Source: Dietzia timorensis
Lineage (GTDB): Bacteria > Actinomycetota > Actinomycetes > Mycobacteriales > Mycobacteriaceae
Assembly (NCBI RefSeq): GCF_020742175.1
Contig: NZ_DYXM01000263.1
Span: 1 to 9,008, forward strand
Length of the DNA: 9,008 nucleotides
Direction: 5' to 3'
In this document: positions 1 to 6,796 of the stretch, in pieces
Layout: each line of letters begins with the position of its first letter
How positions within the stretch are numbered: position 1 is the stretch's first letter
Position numbers and translations under genes: made by a program
Notes under the pieces: generated by a model
Seen by the model: the letters and a program-made list of their open reading frames with translations, nothing else
Told to the model about the DNA's origin: nothing
Database searches by the model: none

Positions 1-41
1 CTCAACTCGGTCAACCCGGCCGCAGTGATCGCCCCCTCGGC

Positions 42-944
42 CTAGTCGCCCCGGTCCGCGAGTTCCAGACGGTCGACGATCTCGGCGACCCGGTGAGCGT
101 CCGCTCCCGCGAGGCCGCGAATGGGCCTGGGCAGGCTCGGCGCGGCGACGAGCCCGAGATGCTCCGCGATCGCGGCGGTGACGCGGAGACTCCCGTGTTC
201 GGCCATGAGATCCCATACCGGTCGCAGGCGCTCCGACGCCGCGAGCGCCTTGTCGGCGTCGCCGGTGAGTGCGGCACGGGCGATCTCGATCGCCGGCGCG
301 GGCAGCGTGCCACCGAGAACCGAAAACCAGGACTCGCAGCCCGCGAGGAGCCCTGCGGCGCCGAATCCGTCTCCGGAAACTCCGAGCGCCACGCCTGAAG
401 GGATACGTACGCGCAGCTCGGACACGCGCTGCGCCGCCGCGCCAGGCTCCTTCGGCACCCCGGGGAGCTTGATCGCGGCGACATTGGCGAGCCGCGCCAG
501 CGCCGCGTACAGCTCGTCGGTGAACTCGAAGCCGGTAGTCGACGGATTGTCGTACACCACCAGCGGAACCGAGAGCTCACGGTCGACGTCCTCGTACAGC
601 CCATACACATCGTCGGCGGTGAGCGGCTGGTAGGACACCGGTGCAAGGAGGACGGCGTCCGCCCCGGCAGACTGGGCATCGTCGACGTGGGCAAGCACAT
701 GCTCGGTGCGTAGAGCCCCCACCCCGACGATGACCGGTGTTCCTGCCGCCCGCTCGACGGCCAGCGAGGCGATCCGCGCCCGCTCTGCGCGGTCGAGGTA
801 CATATAGGAACCGGTCGAGCCCAGCGCGCCGATCGAGTCGACACCGGCGGCCACCAGCCGATCGATCAGCCCGGCGAAGGCCACCTCGTCGACGCCATCG
901 CCACCGACCGGCGTCAACGGAAAAGCGCTGAGTCCTTCAAACAT
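42..944 (-). CDS. DapA/NanA-superfamily aldolase (dihydrodipicolinate synthase family), substrate unknown
   Basis: This 300-residue protein has the usual length and single (beta/alpha)8-barrel layout of class I pyruvate-type aldolases. The Schiff-base lysine is K159 in AIKLPG. The tyrosine of the catalytic relay is Y131 in VVYDNPSTTG, and the substrate-loop motif GSTGS lies at 42-46 (GTTGE in true DapA). Y105 in SYQPL probably corresponds to the second relay tyrosine. The Arg that follows NPS in true dihydrodipicolinate synthases (YNVPSRTG) is Thr here, and the Glu of GTTGE is Ser. Both changes argue against lysine biosynthesis and for another aldolase or lyase that cleaves or condenses a 2-keto acid. 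The start ATG at 944 is supported by AGGAGG (951-956) six bases upstream and by the typical N-terminus with FPLTPV. It is transcribed divergently from the hydrolase pair. Family membership is firm; the reaction is not known. Confidence 0.88.
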   Translation of the reverse strand: MFEGLSAFPLTPVGGDGVDEVAFAGLIDRLVAAGVDSIGALGSTGSYMYLDRAERARIASLAVERAAGTPVIVGVGALRTEHVLAHVDDAQSAGADAVLLAPVSYQPLTADDVYGLYEDVDRELSVPLVVYDNPSTTGFEFTDELYAALARLANVAAIKLPGVPKEPGAAAQRVSELRVRIPSGVALGVSGDGFGAAGLLAGCESWFSVLGGTLPAPAIEIARAALTGDADKALAASERLRPVWDLMAEHGSLRVTAAIAEHLGLVAAPSLPRPIRGLAGADAHRVAEIVDRLELADRGD

Positions 945-988
945 CCGTGTCCTCCTCGATCGCCGGGACCGCCGCTTCGACGCGGACC

Positions 989-1010
989 GTTCACACGAGC
1001 CCGTGCGAAC
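989..1010. promoter_or_regulatory. Imperfect dyad in divergent spacer, possible operator
   Basis: The half-sites GTTCACACG and CGTGCGAAC form a 22-bp imperfect palindrome in which 9 of 11 positions pair. It lies in the 157-bp spacer between the divergent aldolase and hydrolase genes, about 45 bp upstream of the aldolase start and 92 bp upstream of the hydrolase start. An A/T-rich patch just to its right (1021-1040, containing TACATAAT and TATATA) is the most promoter-like stretch of the spacer and could serve either direction, but I could not assign a convincing -35/-10 pair. No known regulator motif was recognised. Confidence 0.35.
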
Positions 1011-1101
1011 CGGCGTAGGTTACATAATCAGGCTATATAGGTGACAGTACGTCCCTCCGCGGGACCGGTGTACTGCGCCGTGATTCGAAAGGAATATTGC
1101 G

Positions 1102-1890
1102 TTGACCATTCGCTATGTCGCAATCGGAGACAGCTTCAGCGAAGGAGTGGGCGACGAATATCCGGACGGAACGCCGCGAGGTTGGGCAGATCGCCTTGCC
1201 GGCGCGCTCGCCGCGGTACAGCCCGAGCCTGTGTACTACGCGAATTTCGCGATCCGCGGGCGCCTTCTCGATCCCATAATCGACGAACAGCTCGACGTCG
1301 CGCTGTCGCTCGACCCGCTCCCCACCCACCTCACCCTCAACGGCGGCGGCAACGACATGATGCGCCCGAAGCACGACATGGCGCATCTGGTCGACCTCAC
1401 CCGGGGAGTCATCGAGCGTTGCTGCGAAGCCGGGGTCACGCCCGTGATCCTCAGCGGCGCGGACCCGTCTTCGCGCCTGCCCATGGGCAAGCTGCTGCAC
1501 CGCCGGGCCGGAATGCTCACCGACGCGATCTCCGAACTCACCGCCGAGACCGGCACCACGTTCGTCGACGCCTTCCACGACACCGAGATTCGCAAAGCCC
1601 ACTACTGGTCGGGCGATCGACTCCACCTGGGCCCCGGCGGACACGCGCGCGTCGCCTCGCTCGTGCTCGAGGCCTTCGAACTCTCACTCCCCGCAGACGA
1701 GGAAACGGTGGTGACGGAGGCGAAGCGGAGCCCGCTCGGCGAGGTGCGGTATTACCGCGAACATGTCCTACCCTGGGTCGGGCGCCGACTCACCGGACGG
1801 TCCTCCGGCGACGGCCGTGAGGCGAAATTCCCGAACTGGACGCACATCGAACGGCCGATAGGAGAAGAAGAGGAGACTCGATCAGCGTGA
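1102..1890 (+). CDS. SGNH/GDSL-family hydrolase, first of a tandem pair
   Basis: This 262-residue protein carries all SGNH blocks. The nucleophile is S11 in AIGDSFSEG, the block II Gly is G53 in NFAIRGR, block III is GGGND (N84) and block V is D172-x-x-H175 (DRLHL). These define a serine esterase or acyl hydrolase. There is no signal peptide or membrane segment, so it should act in the cytoplasm. The TTG start is supported by AAAGGAA (1088-1094) upstream and by exact agreement with the N-terminus of the next gene. After the catalytic core comes a tail of roughly 65 residues with RYYRE and WVGRRLTGRS, shared with the neighbour. The stop codon overlaps the next gene's start by four bases, so the two are co-transcribed and probably translationally coupled. 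The substrate cannot be read from the sequence. Confidence 0.9.
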   Translation: MTIRYVAIGDSFSEGVGDEYPDGTPRGWADRLAGALAAVQPEPVYYANFAIRGRLLDPIIDEQLDVALSLDPLPTHLTLNGGGNDMMRPKHDMAHLVDLTRGVIERCCEAGVTPVILSGADPSSRLPMGKLLHRRAGMLTDAISELTAETGTTFVDAFHDTEIRKAHYWSGDRLHLGPGGHARVASLVLEAFELSLPADEETVVTEAKRSPLGEVRYYREHVLPWVGRRLTGRSSGDGREAKFPNWTHIERPIGEEEETRSA

Positions 1891-2651
1891 CCATCCGCTA
1901 CGTCGCGATTGGAGACAGCTTTACCGAGGGCGTCGGGGACGAGTACCCGGACGGGACGCCGCGAGGCTGGGCGGACCGTCTCGCCGAGCAGCTCGCCGAG
2001 AACCGCGGCGAGCCCGTGCACTACGCGAACCTCGCGATCCGCGGCCGTTGTCTCGGCCCCATCGTCGAGGAGCAACTCGAGACCGCGCTCGCGCTCGACC
2101 CGGCGCCCACGCACCTGTCGGTGCACGGCGGCGGCAACGATTTCCTTCACGCCCGCATCGACGAACGTTCGCTCGTCGAACTCGTGTGCCACGTCGTCAA
2201 CCGTTGCAACGAAGAAGGAGTTCGCCCGGTACTCCTCAGCGGCGCGGATCCGTCCTCCCGACTCCCCTTCGGCCGGGTTTTCCACCAGCGTGCCGCCGAC
2301 TTCACCGTCGCGACCAAGCAAGTCGCCGAGGATTTGGGCGCGGCGTACATCGACGTGTTCAACGATTCCGCCATCCGCGACGCCCACTACTGGTCCCCGG
2401 ACCGTCTCCATCTCAACCCCGCCGGTCACGCGCGCGTCGCGTATTTGGTGATGCGCGAGATCGGTCTCGACTCCGGCGAGGTCGAAGCGCCGCCCGGTGT
2501 TCGCCACACGCGCGGTGCGCTTGCCGAGGCGCGCTACTACCGCGAATACGTCTGGCCGTGGGTCGCGCGGCGGCTCACGGGGCGCTCCACCGGCGATAAT
2601 GTCACCGCGAAGTTCGCGGATTGGAAGATCTTCGAGCCCGCGCGCGGCTAG
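1887..2651 (+). CDS. SGNH/GDSL-family hydrolase, second of a tandem pair
   Basis: This 254-residue protein aligns without gaps to the preceding hydrolase over about 247 residues; by hand count roughly 146 are identical (about 59%). Catalytic features are S11 in AIGDSFTEG, G53, N84 in GGGND, and D172/H175 in DRLHL. It is predicted cytoplasmic, with no signal peptide. The GTG start overlaps the upstream TGA (GTGA), and a purine-rich stretch at 1861-1875 supplies a ribosome site inside the upstream gene. The first 30 codons differ from the paralogue at many third positions yet change only one residue, which indicates an old duplication under purifying selection. The paralogues differ most at about residues 131-150 and 191-210, which could mean different substrates. 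The nearest downstream gene on the same strand is the citrate transporter, 175 bp away. Confidence 0.9.
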   Translation: MTIRYVAIGDSFTEGVGDEYPDGTPRGWADRLAEQLAENRGEPVHYANLAIRGRCLGPIVEEQLETALALDPAPTHLSVHGGGNDFLHARIDERSLVELVCHVVNRCNEEGVRPVLLSGADPSSRLPFGRVFHQRAADFTVATKQVAEDLGAAYIDVFNDSAIRDAHYWSPDRLHLNPAGHARVAYLVMREIGLDSGEVEAPPGVRHTRGALAEARYYREYVWPWVARRLTGRSTGDNVTAKFADWKIFEPARG

Positions 2652-2695
2652 CGGCGGGCGTTTCCACGGCGTCCGGCGTCATAGGTAAAAAGAGC

Positions 2696-2713
2696 GAGCA
2701 AAACGAGCAAAAC
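2696..2713. repeat. Two tandem copies of GAGCAAAAC, candidate response-regulator site
   Basis: A 9-bp unit, GAGCAAAAC, is repeated exactly twice with no spacer in an A-rich patch (2685-2716) that stands out against the GC-rich surroundings. It lies about 114 bp upstream of the citrate transporter start. CitB/DcuR-type regulators are known to bind A/T-rich DNA upstream of transporter genes, so this is a reasonable candidate CitB site. The assignment rests on position and composition only. Confidence 0.35.
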
Positions 2714-2737
2714 GATAGTTACGCGCACAAGCGTGAC

Positions 2738-2753
2738 TGTGACCAGCATTACA
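2738..2753. promoter_or_regulatory. CRP/GlxR-like operator upstream of the citrate transporter
   Basis: TGTGACCAGCATTACA matches the CRP-family pattern TGTGA-N6-TCACA at 9 of 10 defined bases. GlxR, the CRP homologue of corynebacteria, uses this pattern. It sits 73 bp upstream of the transporter start codon, between the tandem repeat and the gene. A second half-site in opposite orientation, GTCACA, lies at 2765-2770. cAMP-dependent carbon control of citrate uptake is the natural reading. No confident -35/-10 pair was found nearby, so whether the effect would be activation or repression is open. Confidence 0.5.
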
Positions 2754-2826
2754 CCGAGACTTGTGTCACATACCTGCCGGAGCAGAGGCGGGTTCAACAG
2801 CACAGAACGATCGAATCGAGTGAGTA

Positions 2827-4356
2827 ATGCTGGTAGTTCTCGGCCTCGCAATGGTCGCCGTATTCATGTACCTCATCATGAGCAAGCGCGCGACGCCCGT
2901 CGTGGCGCTTCTCCTCGTCCCCGTGGCCTTCGGTCTCTTCGCCGGAGCCGGCCTCGGGGTCAGCGACATGATCATCGATGGCATCAAGGACCTCGCGCCC
3001 ACCGCCGCGATGCTCTTCTTCGCGATCATCTTCTTCGGCATCATGATCGACGTCGGTCTCTTCGACCCGATCGTGCGAGGCGTGATCAGACTCGTCCGCG
3101 AGGATCCCGCGAAGCTCGTAGTCGGCACCGCTATCCTGACCTCGGTTGTCTCCCTCGACGGTGACGGTTCCACGACCTTCATCATCGTCACGTCCGCGCT
3201 GTTGCCGCTGTACCTCAAGCTCGGCGTCTCCCCCGTCGTGCTCACCGTGGTCGCCGGCCTCGCCAACGGCACGATGAATATCCTCCCGTGGGGCGGACCG
3301 ACCGCGCGAGCGGCCGCTGCCCTCAATATCGACGTCTCCGAGATCTTCCTCCCGATGATCCCCTCGCTCGTCGTCGGCATGCTCGTCGTCTTCGGCTTCG
3401 CCTACCACCTCGGCCTCATGGAGCGCCGCCGCATCGGCAAGATCGAGGTCCGCGAGTCCGTGCTCGTGTCTGCGGCATCGCCGTTCGAGAAGCGCAGCAC
3501 CGAGTCGGTCGCCGCCGTCGGCGGGTCCAGCAGCGAGTCCACGTCGTACTCATCCGTCGCCGTCGCCACGCGCCCCAGCGACACCACCCACGCCCATGAC
3601 GGCGGAGGGCGCACTCCCACCGGCGGATCCGGGTACGGCACGGACGCGGGCAGCGATAACGGGACGGGCGGCTCGCACGGCGGTTCGGACTCCGAGGGCA
3701 ACGCTTTCGGCGGGGTGCTCGATCCCGACCGCGACACGCTGCGCCCGAAGCTCCTGTGGGTCAACGCAGCGCTGACCATCGCGCTGCTCGTGGTCCTCGG
3801 GCTCGACATCGTCGCGATCCCTGTGCTGTTCATGATCGCCTCGGGTCTCGCGCTGGTGATCAACTTCCCGCGGGTCAAGGACCAGCAGGACGCCATTACC
3901 CGCCACTCCTCGTCGATCGTGTCGGTCGTGGCGATGGTGCTCGCCGCGGCCGTGCTCACCGGCGTGTTCACCGGAACCGGTATGGTCGACGCGCTCGCCC
4001 ACTGGCTCACCGGCGCGATCCCGGACTTCATGGGCCCGCGCCTGGCGATGGTCACCGGCATCCTGTCGATCCCGATGACCTTCCTCATGAGCAACGACGC
4101 CTTCTACTTCGGCGTGCTCCCGATCCTCACCGAGACCGCGGGGCAGTACGGAATCACCGGCGCCGAGATGGCCCGCGCGTCCATCACCGGCCAGCCGGTC
4201 CACATGCAGAGCCCACTGGTGCCGGCGATCCTCCTGCTCGTCGCGTTGTCCTCGGTGTCGCTGGCCGACCACCACAAGAAGGTGCTGTGGCGCGCCGTCA
4301 TCGTGTCGGCGGCGATGCTGCTCGTCGGTGGACTCGTCGGTGTGATTCCGTTCTGA
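2827..4356 (+). CDS. citH: CitMHS-family citrate:cation symporter
   Basis: This is an inner-membrane secondary transporter for citrate, in this family usually taken up as a metal-citrate complex with protons. The N-terminus, with VFMYLIMSKR, resembles Bacillus CitM and supports the ATG start despite a weak ribosome site (GAGTGAG). Family signatures are GIMIDVGLFDP (71-81), DGDGSTTF (111-118), NILPWGGPTARAA (151-163) and SNDAFYFGVLP (422-432). Seven or so hydrophobic segments lie before residue 198 and five or six after 308, giving about 12 in total. At 509 residues it is longer than Bacillus CitM (about 430) because of a hydrophilic central loop from about 200 to 305, very rich in Gly and Ser at 258-296. 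The CitAB-type genes directly downstream support citrate as substrate. The symbol follows the C. glutamicum name and is by analogy. Which metal is preferred cannot be seen. Confidence 0.9.
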   Translation: MLVVLGLAMVAVFMYLIMSKRATPVVALLLVPVAFGLFAGAGLGVSDMIIDGIKDLAPTAAMLFFAIIFFGIMIDVGLFDPIVRGVIRLVREDPAKLVVGTAILTSVVSLDGDGSTTFIIVTSALLPLYLKLGVSPVVLTVVAGLANGTMNILPWGGPTARAAAALNIDVSEIFLPMIPSLVVGMLVVFGFAYHLGLMERRRIGKIEVRESVLVSAASPFEKRSTESVAAVGGSSSESTSYSSVAVATRPSDTTHAHDGGGRTPTGGSGYGTDAGSDNGTGGSHGGSDSEGNAFGGVLDPDRDTLRPKLLWVNAALTIALLVVLGLDIVAIPVLFMIASGLALVINFPRVKDQQDAITRHSSSIVSVVAMVLAAAVLTGVFTGTGMVDALAHWLTGAIPDFMGPRLAMVTGILSIPMTFLMSNDAFYFGVLPILTETAGQYGITGAEMARASITGQPVHMQSPLVPAILLLVALSSVSLADHHKKVLWRAVIVSAAMLLVGGLVGVIPF

Positions 4357-4374
4357 TCGCGCTGCGCGTGCGCC

Positions 4375-4380
4375 TATTCT
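4375..4380 (+). promoter_or_regulatory. Possible -10 element for leaderless citAB transcript
   Basis: TATTCT fits the actinobacterial -10 pattern TANNNT and ends six bases before the ATG at 4387, so transcription would begin at or next to the start codon. Consistent with a leaderless message, no Shine-Dalgarno sequence is visible in the 30-bp gap. TTCTGA at 4351-4356, with an 18-bp spacer, is only a weak -35. A hexamer this loose can occur by chance. Confidence 0.4.
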
Positions 4381-4386
4381 GACCCC

Positions 4387-6072
4387 ATGACCCAACACGA
4401 GATGAAGACGCGACCGGCCCGGCGGGCTGGTCGCGTCTCGCTTGTCGCGCAGATCCTCGTGCTGCAGGTCCTCGTGCTGGTCGCCAGCCTCGCCGTCATC
4501 GCCACATGGCAGATCAGCCGCACCGACGACAAGTTGCGCGAGGAGTACGCAGAACGAGCGCTGGCGGTGTCGCGCGCCGTCGCCAGCGACCCGGAAGTCA
4601 GGGAAAAACTGTCGGCGACTTCAAGCCTCGATGTTCCACCCGAGGAACTCGTCGGCGGAGACATGCAACGGATGGCCGTCGACATCGCTCGCCGTACGGG
4701 CGTGCTGTTCGTCGTCATCGCCAATCGCGAGGGGATCCGCCTCGCGCACCCCGACCTGGACAAGATCGGGTTCCACGTCTCCACGGATCCAAGCGGCGTT
4801 CTCGATGGCGAGGAAATCCTCGACACCGACCGGGGAACCCTCGGCGAGTCTGTGCGCGGCAAGGCGCCGGTCCGCGATGTCGACGGACGGATCGTGGGGT
4901 TCGTGAGCACGGGCATTTCCACGCAGGAAATCGCCGACGAGGCTCGCGGCGACATCGCCGTCACCATCGGCATCGCCGCCTTGGCGTTGTTCGTCGGTAT
5001 CACGGCCTCGTGGCTGCTCGCGCGCCGTTGGCGGCGCCTCACTCTCGGGCTCCAACCCGACGAGCTCGTCGACCTCGTCACCGATCAGCGAGCCGTCCTC
5101 GGTTCTCTCGCCGATGGCGTGGTGGCCATCGGGCGCGACGAGCGCCTTCGCGTGATCAACGATCGCGCCCGCGAGTTGCTCGACATTTCGGCGCCTGTCG
5201 GAACGCCGAAAGACGAACTCTCCCTCTCCCCTCGTCTTCTCGGGCTTCTCAATGATCCGAATCCGCGACCGATCGCCGCGGGCGTCGGAGAACGGATCGT
5301 GCTCGCCTCCTCGCACCGGGTCACCGTCGACGGGCGGGATCTCGGCGTCGTCCTGTCCGTCATCGACCGCACGGATATCGAGCAGCTGAGCCGGGAGCTC
5401 GATTCGATCAAGTCGATGAGCGAGGCGTTGCGCGCCCAGCGCCACGAAACGGCGAATCGCTTTCACGTCCTGTCCGGCCTCCTGCGGCATGGGCACAGCG
5501 ACGAGGCTCTCGAATTTCTCACCGAGATCATCGGGCGGCGTGGCGCCTCGGAGCCCTCCGGTTTGGACAATGTCGCCGAGCCCCATCTGCACGCCTTCCT
5601 CGACGCGAAGACGTCGCTGGCGCGCGAGCGCGGCGTGGAGCTGAGCATCGGCGGACAGACGTGGGTTGCCGGCGCTCTCGTCGATCCCGTGGCGGCGACG
5701 ACTGTCCTCGGTAACCTCGTCGACAATGCCATCGACGCGGCCGCCGACGACCTCGGCCGGGTCGAGGCCGGCGATGAGATTCGCGCGAAGGTAGAAGCCG
5801 AACTCGTCACCGACGACGGCACGTTGTGGATCACCGTGGCGGACTCGGGACCCGGAATCGGCTTCGACGACCCGGCGCAGGTATTCGTCGAGGGTGCGAC
5901 GTCCAAGCCGGATGACGTGCCCGGCGGACACGGGATGGGGTTAGCGCTGGCGCGGCAGATTTGCCGCCGCGCGGGCGGTGATATCCAGGTCGTCGACCCG
6001 GGCGGCGGTCCGGACGGACTTGGTGGCGCGGTGTTCGTCGCGGAACTTCGCGACGTGATCTCGGAAGGGTAG
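4387..6072 (+). CDS. citA: CitA/DcuS-family sensor histidine kinase
   Basis: This 561-residue membrane kinase probably senses external citrate. The order is: cytoplasmic basic N-terminus; TM1 at about 18-41; extracytoplasmic PAS-like sensor at about 42-188; TM2 at about 190-211; cytoplasmic PAS at about 225-330; dimerisation and phosphoacceptor helix with H353 in QRHETAN; and an HATPase domain with N-box NLVDNAIDAA (N447), G1 box DSGPGIG (486-492) and G2 box GGHGMGLALAR (513-523). In the sensor, R118/H121 (RLAHP) and R157/K159 (SVRGKAP) match the citrate-contacting residues of Klebsiella CitA, which favours citrate over C4-dicarboxylates. It lies 30 bp after the transporter and 12 bp before the regulator. 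ATG 4387 is the likely start, possibly leaderless; M6 (4402) is an alternative. Confidence 0.92.
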   Translation: MTQHEMKTRPARRAGRVSLVAQILVLQVLVLVASLAVIATWQISRTDDKLREEYAERALAVSRAVASDPEVREKLSATSSLDVPPEELVGGDMQRMAVDIARRTGVLFVVIANREGIRLAHPDLDKIGFHVSTDPSGVLDGEEILDTDRGTLGESVRGKAPVRDVDGRIVGFVSTGISTQEIADEARGDIAVTIGIAALALFVGITASWLLARRWRRLTLGLQPDELVDLVTDQRAVLGSLADGVVAIGRDERLRVINDRARELLDISAPVGTPKDELSLSPRLLGLLNDPNPRPIAAGVGERIVLASSHRVTVDGRDLGVVLSVIDRTDIEQLSRELDSIKSMSEALRAQRHETANRFHVLSGLLRHGHSDEALEFLTEIIGRRGASEPSGLDNVAEPHLHAFLDAKTSLARERGVELSIGGQTWVAGALVDPVAATTVLGNLVDNAIDAAADDLGRVEAGDEIRAKVEAELVTDDGTLWITVADSGPGIGFDDPAQVFVEGATSKPDDVPGGHGMGLALARQICRRAGGDIQVVDPGGGPDGLGGAVFVAELRDVISEG

Positions 6073-6084
6073 GGACGAAAAGCA

Positions 6085-6771
6085 ATGGATTCGGCCACGG
6101 GCGAGCTGGGCGTACTCATCGTCGACGACGATTTTCGGGTCGCCAGGCTGCACGCCGCTATCGTCTCGGCGATGCAGGGATTCACTGTCGTCAGCCAGGC
6201 GGGAACAATCGCGGAGGCACGCGCCGAGTTCGCCGCGGCTCCTCGCGGCACCATCGATCTCGCGCTGCTCGACGTCTATCTCCCCGACGGTTCCGGGATC
6301 GATCTCGTCGCCGAGTTCCCTTGCGACAGCTTCGTCGTCGGCGCCGAAACCGATAGCGAGGCGGTCCGCCTGGCGACCCGTTACGGTGCACTGACCTACC
6401 TCATCAAACCGTTCGACGACACCGAACTCGCGCGCCGGCTCGCAGGCTACCAGCGCTACCGCGCGCTCCTATCCGAGGGAAATATCGACCAGAGGCGGGT
6501 AGACGACGCGCTCGCGGCCATTCGGTTCGGCATCGCCCGCCGCGACCGCCCCCAGCAGACTTCGCCGACGGAGGAACGCATTCTCGCGCTCTTCACCGAG
6601 GCCGGCACCGGTCTCTTCGCCGACGACGTTTCGGAAGCGATCGGCATCGCTCCCCCGACCGCTCGGCGCCACCTCGCGCAGCTCGTCTCCGCAGGCCGAC
6701 TCAAGATGACGCTGCAGTACGGCGGGACCGGCCGCCCGCGCCAGGAGTACCACCTCGATACGGGCCGTTGA
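6085..6771 (+). CDS. citB: CitB/DcuR-family response regulator
   Basis: This 228-residue DNA-binding regulator is the cognate partner of the kinase upstream (12-bp gap, with GGGACG-AAAAG as ribosome site). The receiver (about 8-120) has the acidic pocket D14/D15, phosphoacceptor D63 in LLDVYLPDGSG, and K108 in YLIKPF. The position normally held by the switch Thr or Ser after strand beta4 is Gly86 (FVVGAETD). The C-terminal winged helix-turn-helix (about 160-222) contains FADDVSEAIGIAPPTARRHL, typical of the CitB/DcuR group. It should activate the adjacent citrate transporter and perhaps other tricarboxylate uptake genes, as CitAB does in C. glutamicum. It ends 25 bp from the convergent PLP-enzyme gene, with no hairpin terminator visible in that gap. 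Confidence 0.92.
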   Translation: MDSATGELGVLIVDDDFRVARLHAAIVSAMQGFTVVSQAGTIAEARAEFAAAPRGTIDLALLDVYLPDGSGIDLVAEFPCDSFVVGAETDSEAVRLATRYGALTYLIKPFDDTELARRLAGYQRYRALLSEGNIDQRRVDDALAAIRFGIARRDRPQQTSPTEERILALFTEAGTGLFADDVSEAIGIAPPTARRHLAQLVSAGRLKMTLQYGGTGRPRQEYHLDTGR

Positions 6772-6796
6772 GAATGGCCTCGCCGAAACGCCCGCG

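Noticed and set aside
1..41. Possible start of another minus-strand gene downstream of the aldolase
   Set aside because: Only 41 bases are visible. A TTG on the minus strand (14-12) has no properly spaced ribosome site, so no call is supported.
2667..2680. Tandem CGGCGTC x2 after the second hydrolase
   Set aside because: It is a short GC-rich repeat of a kind expected by chance at this base composition, with no terminator-like T-run.
3550..4398. 282-codon open frame on the minus strand
   Set aside because: It is antisense to the citrate transporter, and its composition (repeated H, R, D, E) mirrors the transporter's codon pattern.
4621..5931. 436-codon open frame on the minus strand
   Set aside because: It is antisense to the sensor kinase, whose domains are all recognisable. 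Long antisense frames are expected in high-GC DNA, and this product is low-complexity and matches nothing.
6772..6796. Possible bidirectional terminator between citB and the PLP enzyme
   Set aside because: The 25-bp convergent gap shows no hairpin with a T-run, so termination there cannot be supported.
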